22,877 nucleotides of DNA from an uncultured Holdemanella sp. (GCF_934772795.1 NZ_CAKVMR010000037.1:1-22877); one strand, 5' to 3'. Counted from the first letter of the stretch, positions 6,412 through 14,788 are shown. Made by a program: numbers and translations. Notes: a model not told the origin generated them from the sequence alone.

Positions 6412-7542
6412 TTATTTTATTTTACTATACTTATATGTGTGAGTATCTATAAATCCATTGTCAAACATAATTTTATAATCAATTGATAATATATCATTTG
6501 AGATATTTGTTAAATCAAAAGAATATGATACAACCACAACATCATCTCCCCAATTAGCAGGGGACTCTTCACCGTACGCATCTCTTTTATATACATAAGC
6601 TGTATAATGGTTAATGTCTGCAATTGAAAAATCATAAAAGAAAATATTAACATCTTGTTCATCATAAATTCTTGATAATGCAGGTTTATTATCGATATAT
6701 CGTAATTCTAGAACATGTTCTTCATTACCTATATTTTCTCCATTCATAATATATTCTTCAAATTTCCATTTACCTTTAAGTTTATCCCATAAATCATCAA
6801 TAGTCTTTATGTAATCAGAGTTATTATCATCTTTTTCATTTGTTGTAGTCCTAAAACTTGATATAATTGAGACTACTTCTTTTTCTTCTTTGTCACTAAA
6901 CTTTCCAGATTCTGAACTTGCTATTAATGATATATGCCCAGAGTACCAAAAAGAAAATGTAGGTAAACCAGCTATTAACATTTCTTCTTTTTGTCCCATT
7001 TCACTCTCTGGCAAAAGAGCATATCTAATAATATCATCTTCAACCTTTTTAAACTCTCCATCTCCTAACATATCACATTGTTCTTTAGTATCAAGTTTCC
7101 CTACCACAAAATTCCCCAAAGACGAGTGATCTTCTGCTTGTACATATTCGGGAATGAAATTTGCATCTGTTACCTTCGTTACATCAACAACATTAATAGC
7201 ACGCGTTGCTCCTGTTAATTCTCTTGCACCGCCAAAATACCAATAAGTTACTTCTACTCCTTTATTATTCGATATAACTACTCTTTCTGAAGAAGGGGTA
7301 ATTTCTTCAGTTTCAACTTTCCATCCTTCTGGATAATCAAATGAGAATGAAGGAAATGTAATCGCATTGGCTTCTCCATAATTCGTAGAGTATGTATTTT
7401 TTAAATTTCCTTTATTTATTTTATTTACTATGTTTTTTTCTTTTAGTTTCTTATTTTGTGATTTATCATCGACATTACTACAACCAGTTAACAGGAGTGA
7501 GAAAACTATGCCTAATATGCACAAACTTTGTATATTTTTCAT
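6412..7542 (-). CDS. Lipoprotein of unknown function (cargo)
   Basis: A 376-residue exported lipoprotein. The signal peptide ends in lipobox LLTGC (Cys about residue 21) after a short hydrophobic core (LCILGIVFSLLL). Then come a Lys/Asn-rich linker and a domain beginning FPSFSFDYPEGWKVETEE (about 67-235), similar to PsbP/Mog1-like domains of secreted proteins. An Asp/Asn linker leads to a second beta-rich domain (about 250-376) starting DDLWDKLKGKWKFEEY, which has a lipocalin-like start. RBS AAAGGATGG precedes the ATG. It follows the membrane-protein gene by 30 bp and is almost surely cotranscribed with it. The pair lies outside the transfer module, so it is probably cargo; function unknown. 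Confidence 0.75.
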   Translation of the reverse strand: MKNIQSLCILGIVFSLLLTGCSNVDDKSQNKKLKEKNIVNKINKGNLKNTYSTNYGEANAITFPSFSFDYPEGWKVETEEITPSSERVVISNNKGVEVTYWYFGGARELTGATRAINVVDVTKVTDANFIPEYVQAEDHSSLGNFVVGKLDTKEQCDMLGDGEFKKVEDDIIRYALLPESEMGQKEEMLIAGLPTFSFWYSGHISLIASSESGKFSDKEEKEVVSIISSFRTTTNEKDDNNSDYIKTIDDLWDKLKGKWKFEEYIMNGENIGNEEHVLELRYIDNKPALSRIYDEQDVNIFFYDFSIADINHYTAYVYKRDAYGEESPANWGDDVVVVSYSFDLTNISNDILSIDYKIMFDNGFIDTHTYKYSKIK

Positions 7543-7572
7543 ATAACCATCCTTTTATATTTCTTATTTCAT

Positions 7573-9273
7573 TTAATCATGTTTCTTAAAAACAGCTAAG
7601 ACATTTCCTTTAGAATCAATCAATTTTAATAATCCATCTTCCCCAGAGCTAAATAGAGCAGGTAAGATAAAGAATATTATTATAGCTATTCCTATTACTA
7701 TAAACAACTTCCAATTATCAAAGAATAAAACAGCAAAATTTAATATAAAAGCAATTAAAATTAATTCTAATACTCTATATAGTACCCTAAATAATGTTTC
7801 TCGAGATTCCTCTAATATCAAACTAAATATAATAGAAACAATAAAACAAACAACACTAATGAGAGTTACCAAATAAAACAATCCCGTTAATATATTAAAT
7901 ATCAGTACAGCCATTGAATATCCAAAAATATTTGGTAATCTATTTATTAATGGAACAATCACATTAGCATCGTATAAAGTTATTGTGAGCAATGAAAAAG
8001 TCAGCCCAAAACTTCCGATATACATTATAAACTTTAATAACTTTTTATACTTCCAATTCTTATTTTCTAACGCTCTTTTATATGAAATCATCAAAGCTAC
8101 ACCCAAAGAAAAGAGTATAATATTTATAAATATTGTTTTTGAGAAAATATTTACTGGTTTCATCCCATAGGCAAAAATACTATTTTCTTTATCTTTAGTA
8201 ATATAGTATAAGACAAACAATACAACTGCATATAGAATGGGAATCCATTTCGTTAAAGTCATTATTATACTATCAATATTTTTTATTCTTAGATTTTTTA
8301 CCTTTTGAATTAAATCATCTTTATAACTTATTTTCGTATCATTTATTATTTCAGAATCAGAATTCAGCTTCTTATCTATTTCAATCCCTCTTTTTAAAAT
8401 ACAATTATTTGCATTTTTGAAGAATTCTTCCATTTCCTCTAATGTATTGGGTAATGGATTTTCCAGAGAATGATTTTTAAAGAATGAAATTGGCTTCCCT
8501 TTTGAATCTACATATGAGTTTAAATGATTGCTATTAACAAAGTCTTTCCAATCAGAAAAATTTTTCAGCCATTGAACACAATGATTTACTGCGTCACCTA
8601 CATTCTTTGAATTAGATAACAATTTAGTCAATGCAGTATTATTTGTTTGAACACTTATATTTGGATTATCTTGAAACCATAGATAAATCTGCTTCATTAC
8701 TAAATCCCATGAATCCCATTTTCCAAAATTACTTCTTCCTGTATTGAATCCTTGGGGAACTGGAAAGAAGTTTCCAATACTGTGTGTGTTACAAATAAAA
8801 TTAGAAGCATTTTCTGAAATATTTATATTACTTATATTATCAAGTACAAAATCATCAAAATTCTTTCTTATAGTTTTTTCATCAAATCCTTGTAAAACAA
8901 AATATCTTTTCAAAGGAGTTAATGGACTTGTCATTGTATCCCCACGATAATATACATCATCTTTAACTAATTCATATTTTACTGTTTTATTTCTTTGTTT
9001 CTCGATATTATAATCATTTAACCATTTATAAGCTTTATTATAAACTTCAGTAACATCTTCACAAGAATCACAATCAAATTCTCGTATATGTCGTACATCT
9101 AATTGTCCTGACAGTTTATACAGATTTAATTTAAGTAGATTTTTCTTCTTTTCATCTTCTACCACTTGATAAAGTCTAATAAATTCTTTTATTTTTTCAC
9201 ACCCTGAGAAATCATTTAATTTTAATAGTTCACTAATAACAACTTCTTTACAATCAAAATTATACTCAATCAT
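7573..9273 (-). CDS. Polytopic membrane protein with large N-terminal soluble domain (cargo)
   Basis: A 566-residue protein without signal peptide. The N-terminal half (about 1-320) is soluble, with the motif SIGNFFPVPQGFNTGR, then KWDSWDLVMKQIYLWF. I associate this, from memory, with an uncharacterised bacterial domain (DUF6994-like). The C-terminal part (about 330-545) has six or seven hydrophobic helices (including WIPILYAVVLFVLYY and LFIVIGIAIIIFFILPALF), then a short soluble tail. ATG at 9271-9273 is preferred (GTGAT just upstream); GTG at 9280-9282 is possible. It heads a two-gene leftward unit with the lipoprotein. Very low GC and rare architecture suggest transferred cargo. A sensing, stress or contact-related role cannot be judged. 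Confidence 0.7.
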   Translation of the reverse strand: MIEYNFDCKEVVISELLKLNDFSGCEKIKEFIRLYQVVEDEKKKNLLKLNLYKLSGQLDVRHIREFDCDSCEDVTEVYNKAYKWLNDYNIEKQRNKTVKYELVKDDVYYRGDTMTSPLTPLKRYFVLQGFDEKTIRKNFDDFVLDNISNINISENASNFICNTHSIGNFFPVPQGFNTGRSNFGKWDSWDLVMKQIYLWFQDNPNISVQTNNTALTKLLSNSKNVGDAVNHCVQWLKNFSDWKDFVNSNHLNSYVDSKGKPISFFKNHSLENPLPNTLEEMEEFFKNANNCILKRGIEIDKKLNSDSEIINDTKISYKDDLIQKVKNLRIKNIDSIIMTLTKWIPILYAVVLFVLYYITKDKENSIFAYGMKPVNIFSKTIFINIILFSLGVALMISYKRALENKNWKYKKLLKFIMYIGSFGLTFSLLTITLYDANVIVPLINRLPNIFGYSMAVLIFNILTGLFYLVTLISVVCFIVSIIFSLILEESRETLFRVLYRVLELILIAFILNFAVLFFDNWKLFIVIGIAIIIFFILPALFSSGEDGLLKLIDSKGNVLAVFKKHD

Positions 9274-9342
9274 ACATATCACTCACTTTTCTAAATTTTC
9301 TTTTCATACAAAATTATAAATAAGACAACCTTAAAAATCAAC

Positions 9343-9382
9343 TTATAGTATATTAATCGATTTATAGTGTACTTATAATATA
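9343..9382 (+). promoter_or_regulatory. Repeated TTATAGTRTA-like boxes upstream of XRE gene
   Basis: TTATAGTATA (9343-9352), TTATAGTGTA (9362-9371) and TTATAATATA (9373-9382) lie in the divergent gap between the membrane-protein gene and the XRE gene. The last copy includes TATAAT at a sensible distance from the XRE start. They may be operators for the XRE product, but the region is so AT-rich that chance is possible. Confidence 0.4.
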
Positions 9383-9406
9383 TATCATTTATATTAGGTG
9401 ATATAG

Positions 9407-9703
9407 ATGATTTATTTTGGAACTAGATTAAAAGATTTAAGAAAGTCTAAACGATTAACCCAATTAGAACTTGCTGAAGCTGTCGATTTAGTAAAAAGTT
9501 CAATATCAGCATATGAGAAAGGTTTAAAATATCCTTCCATTGAAGTATTAATCAAAATATGTAATTTTTTTAATGTTTCTTCAGATTACTTGCTTGGAAT
9601 ATCCGACAATAAAGAAATACAGAAATATGACCTAACTGAAGAGCAAAGGGAAATTATCACTAAACTCATAACTCAATTCCACGAATATAATAATAAAAAA
9701 TAA
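9407..9703 (+). CDS. XRE-family helix-turn-helix repressor
   Basis: A 98-residue Cro/CI-type regulator. The HTH_3 domain covers about residues 5-62 (FGTRLKDLRKSKRLTQLELA, then SSISAYEKGLKYPSIEVLIK, ending SSDYLLGISD). A short helical C-terminal tail may dimerise. It lacks the peptidase domain of CI/ImmR-ImmA type repressors, and no ImmA-like protease is adjacent. AGGTGAT precedes the ATG. It is divergent from the cargo unit, with repeated boxes in between, so it probably controls that unit and itself. A second, different regulator (5555-6376) faces the transfer operon, so control of cargo and of mobility looks separate. Confidence 0.88.
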   Translation: MIYFGTRLKDLRKSKRLTQLELAEAVDLVKSSISAYEKGLKYPSIEVLIKICNFFNVSSDYLLGISDNKEIQKYDLTEEQREIITKLITQFHEYNNKK

Positions 9704-9726
9704 TTTATTGTTTTTTATTACATATT

Positions 9727-9780
9727 AAAAAGAGATTTCATTTATTAAGATTAAATCAATAATATTTGAAATCTCTTTTT
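9727..9780. terminator. Intrinsic terminator after XRE gene
   Basis: AAAAAGAGATTTCA (9727-9740) pairs with TGAAATCTCTTTTT (9767-9780), a 14-bp A/T-rich stem ending in a T-run. The symmetric A/T ends allow function in both directions, insulating lysS from the element. Confidence 0.75.
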
Positions 9781-9797
9781 TGAGTATCTTCTATCTT

Positions 9798-9817
9798 GTC
9801 GTAAATATGTCGTAAAT
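9798..9817 (+). repeat. Two phased GTCGTAAAT repeats, probable integrase arm sites
   Basis: GTCGTAAAT at 9798-9806 and 9809-9817, 11 bp apart and in the same orientation as the three copies near attL, 52 bp inside the attR core. Confidence 0.7.
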
Positions 9818-9862
9818 TTATTTGTTAAATTGCAAATATCTCTTTATATAAAGCCTTTTTTC

Positions 9863-11344
9863 TTATTGTTTCTTCATGTGAGGGAATAATAATACTTCAC
9901 GAATTGTTCTTTGATCTGTCAACAACATAACGAAACGGTCAATTCCAAGTCCTACACCACCAGTTGGAGGAAGACCATATTCCAATGCTTCTACATAATC
10001 TGTATCGACTTCGTTAGCTTCATCATCACCTAATTCACGAAGCTCTAATTGTTTTTCGAAACGTTCTCTTTGATCAATTGGATCATTTAATTCAGAGAAT
10101 GCGTTCGCATATTCGTGTCCACAAATGAATAATTCATAACGATCCGCAAATCTAGGATCTTTTGTATTCTTTTTAGCTAATGGAGAAATTGATGTTGGGT
10201 GACCATATACAAATGTTGGTTGTACAATTGTTTCTTCAACATATTTTTCAAAGAATAAGTTGATGATGTGTCCAACTGTATTATGGATCTTTTCAACTTC
10301 AATATCATGTTCCTCAGCCAATTTAACAGCTTCTTCATAACTCATATCTTGCCAGAAATCTACACCACAAGCTTCTTTGATCGCATCAACCATGTGAATA
10401 CGTTTAAAAGGAGCCTTTAATGATAATTGAGTCCCTTGATAAGTGATATCTGTAGTACCCAATACTTCATTTGCGACAGAATCAAATAAACCTTCAATCA
10501 AGTCCATCATTCCATGTAAATCACTATAGGCAACATAAGCTTCTACAGTAGTAAATTCAGGGTTATGCATCGCATCCATTCCTTCATTACGGAATAAACG
10601 TCCAATTTCATAAACACCTTCTAAACCACCAACGATTAAACGTTTCAATGGTAATTCAGTCGCAATACGCAAATAGAAATCCATATTTAATGCGTTGTGG
10701 TGAGTTACGAAAGGTCTTGCACTTGCACCACCTAAGATTGGCTGCATTACTGGAGTTTCAACTTCAACTAAACCTTGACCATCCAAATAGTGTTGAATTG
10801 CACGAATAATTTTTGGTCTTGTTAGTGCAATACGCTTAGCTTCTGGATTCATGATCAAGTCTACATAACGACGACGGAAACGCTCTTCAACATCTGTTAA
10901 ACCATGGAATTTTTCTGGTAATGGACGAAGAGATTTTGAAAGATGAGTATAGTTTTTAGCACGAACAGACAATTGTCCATGATCTGTCTTCATGACAGTA
11001 CCCTCAATACCTACAATATCTCCAATATCATTTTTCTTGAAGATTTCATATTGATCATCACCAATTTCATCTTTACGAACATAAATCTGAATTTGACCTT
11101 CACGATCCTGAATGTTCATAAAACCAGCCTTACCCTGACGACGCTTCGTCATGATACGACCTGCAATTTTAACTGTTACTTGTAATTCATCTAATTCTTC
11201 TTTTGTCTTGTCTTCATAAGATGATTTGATAATACCCGAATTTGAAGTACGATCATAACGAGATCCAAATGGATCAATACCCATGTCAATCAAATCTTGC
11301 ATCTTCTGACGACGAACTTGTTCTTGTTGCGTTAACTTTTCCAT
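9863..11344 (-). CDS. lysS: Lysyl-tRNA synthetase, class II, with element-supplied end
   Basis: A 493-residue LysRS that charges tRNA-Lys. The N-terminal OB anticodon-binding domain covers about 55-150 (VKIAGRIMTKRRQGKAGFMN). The class II core has motif 1 (RPKIIRAIQHYLDGQGLVEV), motif 2 (FRNEGMDAMHNPEFTTVE) and motif 3 (GGVGLGIDRFVMLLT). Length is normal for a bacterial LysRS. The last residues (FPHMKKQ) span the attachment core: codons after FPHMK come from the element, while the native continuation lies at 109-547 and carries a tRNA-binding domain. ATG at 11342-11344 follows AAAGGAGAAAAC. Expression is controlled by a T-box leader. The enzyme should be active, but perhaps with weaker tRNA affinity than its fused ancestor. 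Confidence 0.97.
   Translation of the reverse strand: MEKLTQQEQVRRQKMQDLIDMGIDPFGSRYDRTSNSGIIKSSYEDKTKEELDELQVTVKIAGRIMTKRRQGKAGFMNIQDREGQIQIYVRKDEIGDDQYEIFKKNDIGDIVGIEGTVMKTDHGQLSVRAKNYTHLSKSLRPLPEKFHGLTDVEERFRRRYVDLIMNPEAKRIALTRPKIIRAIQHYLDGQGLVEVETPVMQPILGGASARPFVTHHNALNMDFYLRIATELPLKRLIVGGLEGVYEIGRLFRNEGMDAMHNPEFTTVEAYVAYSDLHGMMDLIEGLFDSVANEVLGTTDITYQGTQLSLKAPFKRIHMVDAIKEACGVDFWQDMSYEEAVKLAEEHDIEVEKIHNTVGHIINLFFEKYVEETIVQPTFVYGHPTSISPLAKKNTKDPRFADRYELFICGHEYANAFSELNDPIDQRERFEKQLELRELGDDEANEVDTDYVEALEYGLPPTGGVGLGIDRFVMLLTDQRTIREVLLFPHMKKQ
9870..9888. repeat. Attachment site core, right (attR), inside lysS
   Basis: TTCTTCATGTGAGGGAATA, identical to 548-566, overlapping the last codons of lysS. 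Bases 9863-9869, which encode the rest of the current lysS ending and its stop, belong to the element. Confidence 0.9.
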
Positions 11345-11370
11345 TGTTTTCTCCTTTTTCTTTTATCCAT

Positions 11371-11605
11371 AAAAAAAGGCACTTGCCACAAAGGGACGAA
11401 GTGCTCGTGTTACCACCCTAATTTACCAGACAAATCACTTTGCCCAGCCTTAGTCACTGTCTATAAACAGCGCTTCCTTTAATGCAGGAAATACAAATAG
11501 CTCCAAGTCTTTATTCCCAATTAGTCCTACGCTTTTTTTCACCAACCAAAAGCTCTCTAAAGTATTTCTAAAAGGTACTCGCCCTCTTCATTGCCTTTTT
11601 ATACG
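11371..11605 (-). ncRNA. T-box leader controlling lysS
   Basis: The minus-strand transcript contains the T-box core AGGGTGGTAACACG (11406-11419) and a terminator (GCACTT...AAGTGC then seven T's at 11371-11377). A Stem I region has AGAGAGC and GGTTGGTG motifs. Lys codons AAA/AAG in GGAATAAAGAC (11509-11519) are a plausible specifier, not proven. T-boxes sense uncharged tRNA, here tRNA-Lys, and allow readthrough into the synthetase gene when lysine charging falls. Confidence 0.9.
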
Positions 11606-11610
11606 CTTTT

Positions 11611-11639
11611 ATCCTACTAGACAATACACAATTTGTCAA
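11611..11639 (-). promoter_or_regulatory. lysS promoter
   Basis: TTGACA (11634-11639) and TAGGAT (11611-11616) with a 17-bp spacer on the minus strand, just after the tetR stop and just before the T-box leader. Confidence 0.7.
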
Positions 11640-11640
11640 T

Positions 11641-12201
11641 TTAAGATTTATCCATATATCGAATATTTAATTCTTTAATACTGTTTTTAAATAAGACATC
11701 TATCTTGGCATAATATGTTTCTACATCCGGTTCAAAATTATGTTGGATCCAATACTTTAAAAAGTACAATAAATCATTCGCATAATAATCCACTAGAAAA
11801 TCCACTGTGAACCTTGAATCCATTCCACTCACATCTAAATAAGAAAATACATTTCTAAATATTTCTTTAAACACATTACTCATCAAGTCTTCAAAACCAT
11901 TCTGACCTGTGATTCTGTAACAAGACTTAAAGAAGTCTCGATTATCACTTACCGTTTGAAAAATATGTTTGATGATTTGAGGATTCGTTTGATTTTCAAA
12001 CCCCTTAAAAAACATACGATGAATCAAATATTCCAATGCCTCATACTTATCCATGAAATGATTATAAAAAGTTCCACGAATAACACCCGTTTTATCGCAA
12101 ATCTGTTTGATTGTAATCTTTTCAAAAGGCTTTTGTTGCATTAAAATATATAATCCTTCGCTCAGAAGATCTTTCATTGTCACCTTTTCATTAAATGTCA
12201 T
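11641..12201 (-). CDS. TetR/AcrR-family transcriptional regulator
   Basis: A 186-residue regulator. The N-terminal HTH covers about residues 8-55 (ITIKQICDKTGVIRGTFYNH is the recognition part), followed by a helical ligand/dimer domain whose pattern is like the TetR_C groups near DhaS-type regulators. It follows the MntP-like gene by 10 bp, and its AGAGGTGA ribosome site overlaps that gene's stop, so the two are cotranscribed. It may control the transporter and itself, but ligand and operator are not visible. Its stop is 2 bp from the -35 of lysS. Confidence 0.85.
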   Translation of the reverse strand: MTFNEKVTMKDLLSEGLYILMQQKPFEKITIKQICDKTGVIRGTFYNHFMDKYEALEYLIHRMFFKGFENQTNPQIIKHIFQTVSDNRDFFKSCYRITGQNGFEDLMSNVFKEIFRNVFSYLDVSGMDSRFTVDFLVDYYANDLLYFLKYWIQHNFEPDVETYYAKIDVLFKNSIKELNIRYMDKS

Positions 12202-12211
12202 GAAATCACCT

Positions 12212-12769
12212 CTACAATCGAATTAATCTGAAAATTAATGATAAACTCATAAATAAGTATACCGCTCCACAAAGAAAATAATAAGCCTTTTGATATCCAG
12301 CCCCATTATAATATCCAATATAGAAATGAATCATATACCCACAAAGAACAATTAAAAATAAGACGAATGATTCCATCAAAAAAGGAAGATTCATGTAATA
12401 ACAACCAACTCCAACTAAGAAACAATCCAAGCCACCAATTAACGCAAGCTTAATAATTTCCTTTGTATCAAACTCTTTTAATCTTTCCACAAACTTTCCA
12501 CGCTTAAAACTATAGATGACCATTCCAATTCCTAGAATTAAAAACACAAAAATCGCAACATACTTATTTAACGTTGCCCAAGGACGACCAAATATATACA
12601 TAGACATTCCATGTCCTAATAAAAACATGCCTGCACTGCATAGTGCAAAAATCAAGCCATAACTTAACACTTTTGAAAAACGAATATTACGAATTGTAGC
12701 CCCCTGCTCTAATGCACATACAAATACGTCTAAACTAAGAAAAATACTTAAAATCCCAAATATCAACAT
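12212..12769 (-). CDS. MntP-like six-helix membrane transporter
   Basis: A 185-residue membrane protein with about six helices in two related halves. The first helix carries LSLDVFVCALEQGA; the fourth carries IGGLDCFLVGVG. This duplicated Asp-containing helix is the signature of MntP/YtaF-type proteins (putative Mn2+ efflux pumps and sporulation membrane proteins). One Asp per half (about D14 and D114) could line the ion path. Ribosome site AAGGTGG precedes the ATG. It is transcribed with the downstream TetR gene and divergent from the lipase-like gene. A metal-efflux role is inferred from fold and could be wrong; no Mn riboswitch is visible upstream. Confidence 0.7.
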   Translation of the reverse strand: MLIFGILSIFLSLDVFVCALEQGATIRNIRFSKVLSYGLIFALCSAGMFLLGHGMSMYIFGRPWATLNKYVAIFVFLILGIGMVIYSFKRGKFVERLKEFDTKEIIKLALIGGLDCFLVGVGCYYMNLPFLMESFVLFLIVLCGYMIHFYIGYYNGAGYQKAYYFLCGAVYLFMSLSLIFRLIRL

Positions 12770-12871
12770 AACAATCCACCTTCACTAACCTTATTGTATA
12801 CGAACTTGGATTATTTTAAAAATCGTGATGAACATATTTCAATAAATGTATTTATGAACTAAAATAAAACT

Positions 12872-13900
12872 ATGAAAAACATCATTGACTATATTAAAGA
12901 ATACGGAAACTTGACCCTTGAAGAATACCCATTTAATAATGTCGATTCTTTGATTCTCTCACAAATTTCCTATATTAAATTTGAAAACTCAAGTATTGAC
13001 ATTGAATCCGAAATTCATTTATTAGCTGACTTTGAAAATGAAATCAATGATTTATGCACTAATACACGAGTACCTGAATTAAATGAAGAATTATTCATTC
13101 AATTCGTACATTGCCTTCGATATGAAGCCATTACAATTTCAGATTTTCAATTTAACTTTGACAAAGGCAACGAAAAACAATTCTGTGCCATGACACTTCA
13201 CTTACCCAACCAAATTGACTACATTGCCTTTAGAGGAACCGATGCTAGTTTTGTAGGATGGAAAGAAGATTTCAACCTATGTTTTCAAGAAAATATTCCT
13301 AGTCAAATTTCTGCCTTAAACTATGTGAATAACTATAAGACAAAACATAAAGTCATCTTAGGCGGACACTCCAAAGGAGCAAATCTAGCCCTATATGCAG
13401 GCATTCATACACACAATCCAATTTATTGCATATACAACCATGATGGACCTGGCTTTCTTACACCTTATCAAACCGATAAAAAAATATTTAAGACCATACC
13501 ACAATCTAGTGTATTCGGACTCATTCTAGAAGAAACAACCAACTATCAAATCATTCAAAGTGATGCCATATCTATCCTTCAACATGATCCATTTACTTGG
13601 TGTGTTGAAAATGGAGACTTTATTTATCTCAAACAAAATGATCAACTCTCCAAACATACCCAAGCCACTCTATCCAATTGGCTTAAATCCATTGATGTCA
13701 ATACCCGCAAACAAGTCATTGATACCATCTATTCTATCTTTTCCGATTATGAAAATCCAAAAGACTTAAGAAGGAATATCGACATGGTTGAAATCATCAA
13801 ATCCATTCAAAATGTGGATAGTCAAACAAAGAAAATGATTATTGAAACCATTCAAGTCTTATTCAGATGCATTCAAAACGAAATCAAGCGAGGATTTTAA
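12872..13900 (+). CDS. Lipase-like alpha/beta hydrolase (Mbeg1/DUF2974 type)
   Basis: A 342-residue cytosolic protein without signal peptide. The core matches class 3 lipase-like proteins: YIAFRGTDASFVGWKEDF (oxyanion region, about 117-134), nucleophile elbow GGHSKGANLALYAG (S167) and NHDGPGF, where D191 is a candidate acid. The C-terminal third (about 250-342) is a polar helical extension. Substrate unknown; relatives are annotated as Mbeg1-like/DUF2974. No Shine-Dalgarno precedes the ATG, and a TAAAAT hexamer ends 6 bp before it, so the mRNA may be leaderless. Its stop overlaps the convergent sdpI-like gene by 4 bp, with a shared hairpin. Confidence 0.85.
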   Translation: MKNIIDYIKEYGNLTLEEYPFNNVDSLILSQISYIKFENSSIDIESEIHLLADFENEINDLCTNTRVPELNEELFIQFVHCLRYEAITISDFQFNFDKGNEKQFCAMTLHLPNQIDYIAFRGTDASFVGWKEDFNLCFQENIPSQISALNYVNNYKTKHKVILGGHSKGANLALYAGIHTHNPIYCIYNHDGPGFLTPYQTDKKIFKTIPQSSVFGLILEETTNYQIIQSDAISILQHDPFTWCVENGDFIYLKQNDQLSKHTQATLSNWLKSIDVNTRKQVIDTIYSIFSDYENPKDLRRNIDMVEIIKSIQNVDSQTKKMIIETIQVLFRCIQNEIKRGF

Positions 13901-13911
13901 ATTCCTCGCTT
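13886..13911. terminator. Hairpin across overlapping convergent stops
   Basis: AAGCGAGGA (13886-13894) and TCCTCGCTT (13903-13911) form a 9-bp stem around the two overlapping stop codons. Neither side has a clear U-tract, so termination may be weak. Confidence 0.5.
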
Positions 13912-14523
13912 AAATAATACATAACTATAAATACATGGAATAATAGTCGCCACAAGAATCACAACAATTCCCATCGTCACATAACCGAGTAATCCAAGTA
14001 TTATAAATAAGATTCCAGCAACGACCATACAATAGCCACCCACACGATTTGACAACACCCAGTTTTCATCACTATTTAATGCCCAAGATGTTTTAATTCC
14101 AACCGCATAATTTCGTTTTACTTTCGGCAAATAATTACCGAGTACTATCAATAAAACGCCAACTAAGATATTCATCACAAAACTTACATCAAACGAATAT
14201 CCCAAACCAAAATAAATAATCGTCATACTTGTCACAATACAAATGACAGGACAAATCATAAATAGAATATTCATCATAAAATCCGGAATATTACTTCTTT
14301 TTGGATCTTTTACCGTCACAAAACAAGTAAATATATGAATTGCCAAACACAAAAACAACATACCAAACAATCCCATAAACTTAGGCATTGTTCCATCGAC
14401 TTGACCATTCACATCAAAATGAGTTGGCACAACATCCGGTAGTTGTTTATAGAAAACTAGATTCAATATCAACGGAATTAGAAACAAAACTAAACTAAAC
14501 TTAAACCATTTATTTTTCAACAT
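13897..14523 (-). CDS. SdpI-family membrane protein (DUF1648 plus SdpI)
   Basis: A 208-residue protein with about six membrane helices. The N-terminal DUF1648 segment has the typical LPDVVPTHFDVNGQVDGTMPK loop between helices 1 and 2. The C-terminal SdpI region has NYAVGIKTSWALNSDENW followed by a helix pair. Bacillus SdpI gives immunity to the SdpC toxin and passes the signal to SdpR. Here no sdpC-like gene is seen, so the role may be protection from foreign toxins or envelope stress. The third of three adjacent ATGs (14521-14523) is preferred because GGAGGG lies 7 bp upstream. It overlaps the sdpR-like gene by 14 bp, implying coupling. Confidence 0.85.
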   Translation of the reverse strand: MLKNKWFKFSLVLFLIPLILNLVFYKQLPDVVPTHFDVNGQVDGTMPKFMGLFGMLFLCLAIHIFTCFVTVKDPKRSNIPDFMMNILFMICPVICIVTSMTIIYFGLGYSFDVSFVMNILVGVLLIVLGNYLPKVKRNYAVGIKTSWALNSDENWVLSNRVGGYCMVVAGILFIILGLLGYVTMGIVVILVATIIPCIYSYVLFKRGI

Positions 14524-14788
14524 CATCATTCCCTCCAATAAAAGATTTAAAATAACACAACATCTCTTCAAATACCGATGCGTTGATTTGATAAAAAATA
14601 AAATTCTTATCCTTCTCTTCACTAATCAAACCCGCATCCTTTAAAAGCGACAAATGATAAGAAACCGTAGCCTGGCTCATATCAAAATGACTCGCAATAT
14701 CTCCAGCTGACATCTTGCCTTTTTTCAATAAGTTCAATATGTCTCTTCGTACTGGAGCGCCTAATGCTTTAAATGTTTTTTCAAACAA
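14510..14788 (-). CDS. SdpR-like ArsR-family repressor
   Basis: A 92-residue winged-helix protein: FKALGAPVRRDILNLLKKGK, then MSAGDIASHFDMSQATVSYH (recognition helix) and LSLLKDAGLISEEKDKNFIF wing. No ArsR metal-binding Cys cluster is visible, which fits the SdpR branch. It starts at TTG (14786-14788) after GGTGGTGA, an uncommon start that may limit output. A sigma-A promoter flanked by two near-identical 24-bp inverted repeats lies just upstream, so it probably represses its own operon until the downstream SdpI-like protein sequesters it, as in Bacillus (inference). Confidence 0.87.
   Translation of the reverse strand: MFEKTFKALGAPVRRDILNLLKKGKMSAGDIASHFDMSQATVSYHLSLLKDAGLISEEKDKNFIFYQINASVFEEMLCYFKSFIGGNDDVEK

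Larger units (their letters stand above)
548..9888. mobile_element. Integrative (probably mobilizable) element in lysS
   Basis: A perfect 19-bp direct repeat (548-566 and 9870-9888) bounds a segment that is visibly more AT-rich than its flanks. It carries, from the left, a tyrosine integrase, an excisionase-like protein, a CRESS-type Rep, an origin-like hairpin, a split TcpA/FtsK-like ATPase, small accessory proteins, regulators and a two-gene cargo block. No VirB4-like ATPase, lytic transglycosylase or other mating-pair gene is present, so self-transfer is unlikely and mobilization by a co-resident conjugative element is the better reading. Integrase next to one end and phased repeats near both ends support the boundaries. 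The size, about 9.3 kb, suits an IME. Transfer itself is inferred. Confidence 0.88.

Noticed and set aside
10943..11185. Open frame on the plus strand inside lysS
   Set aside because: Antisense shadow of a certain gene with no ribosome site or family resemblance.
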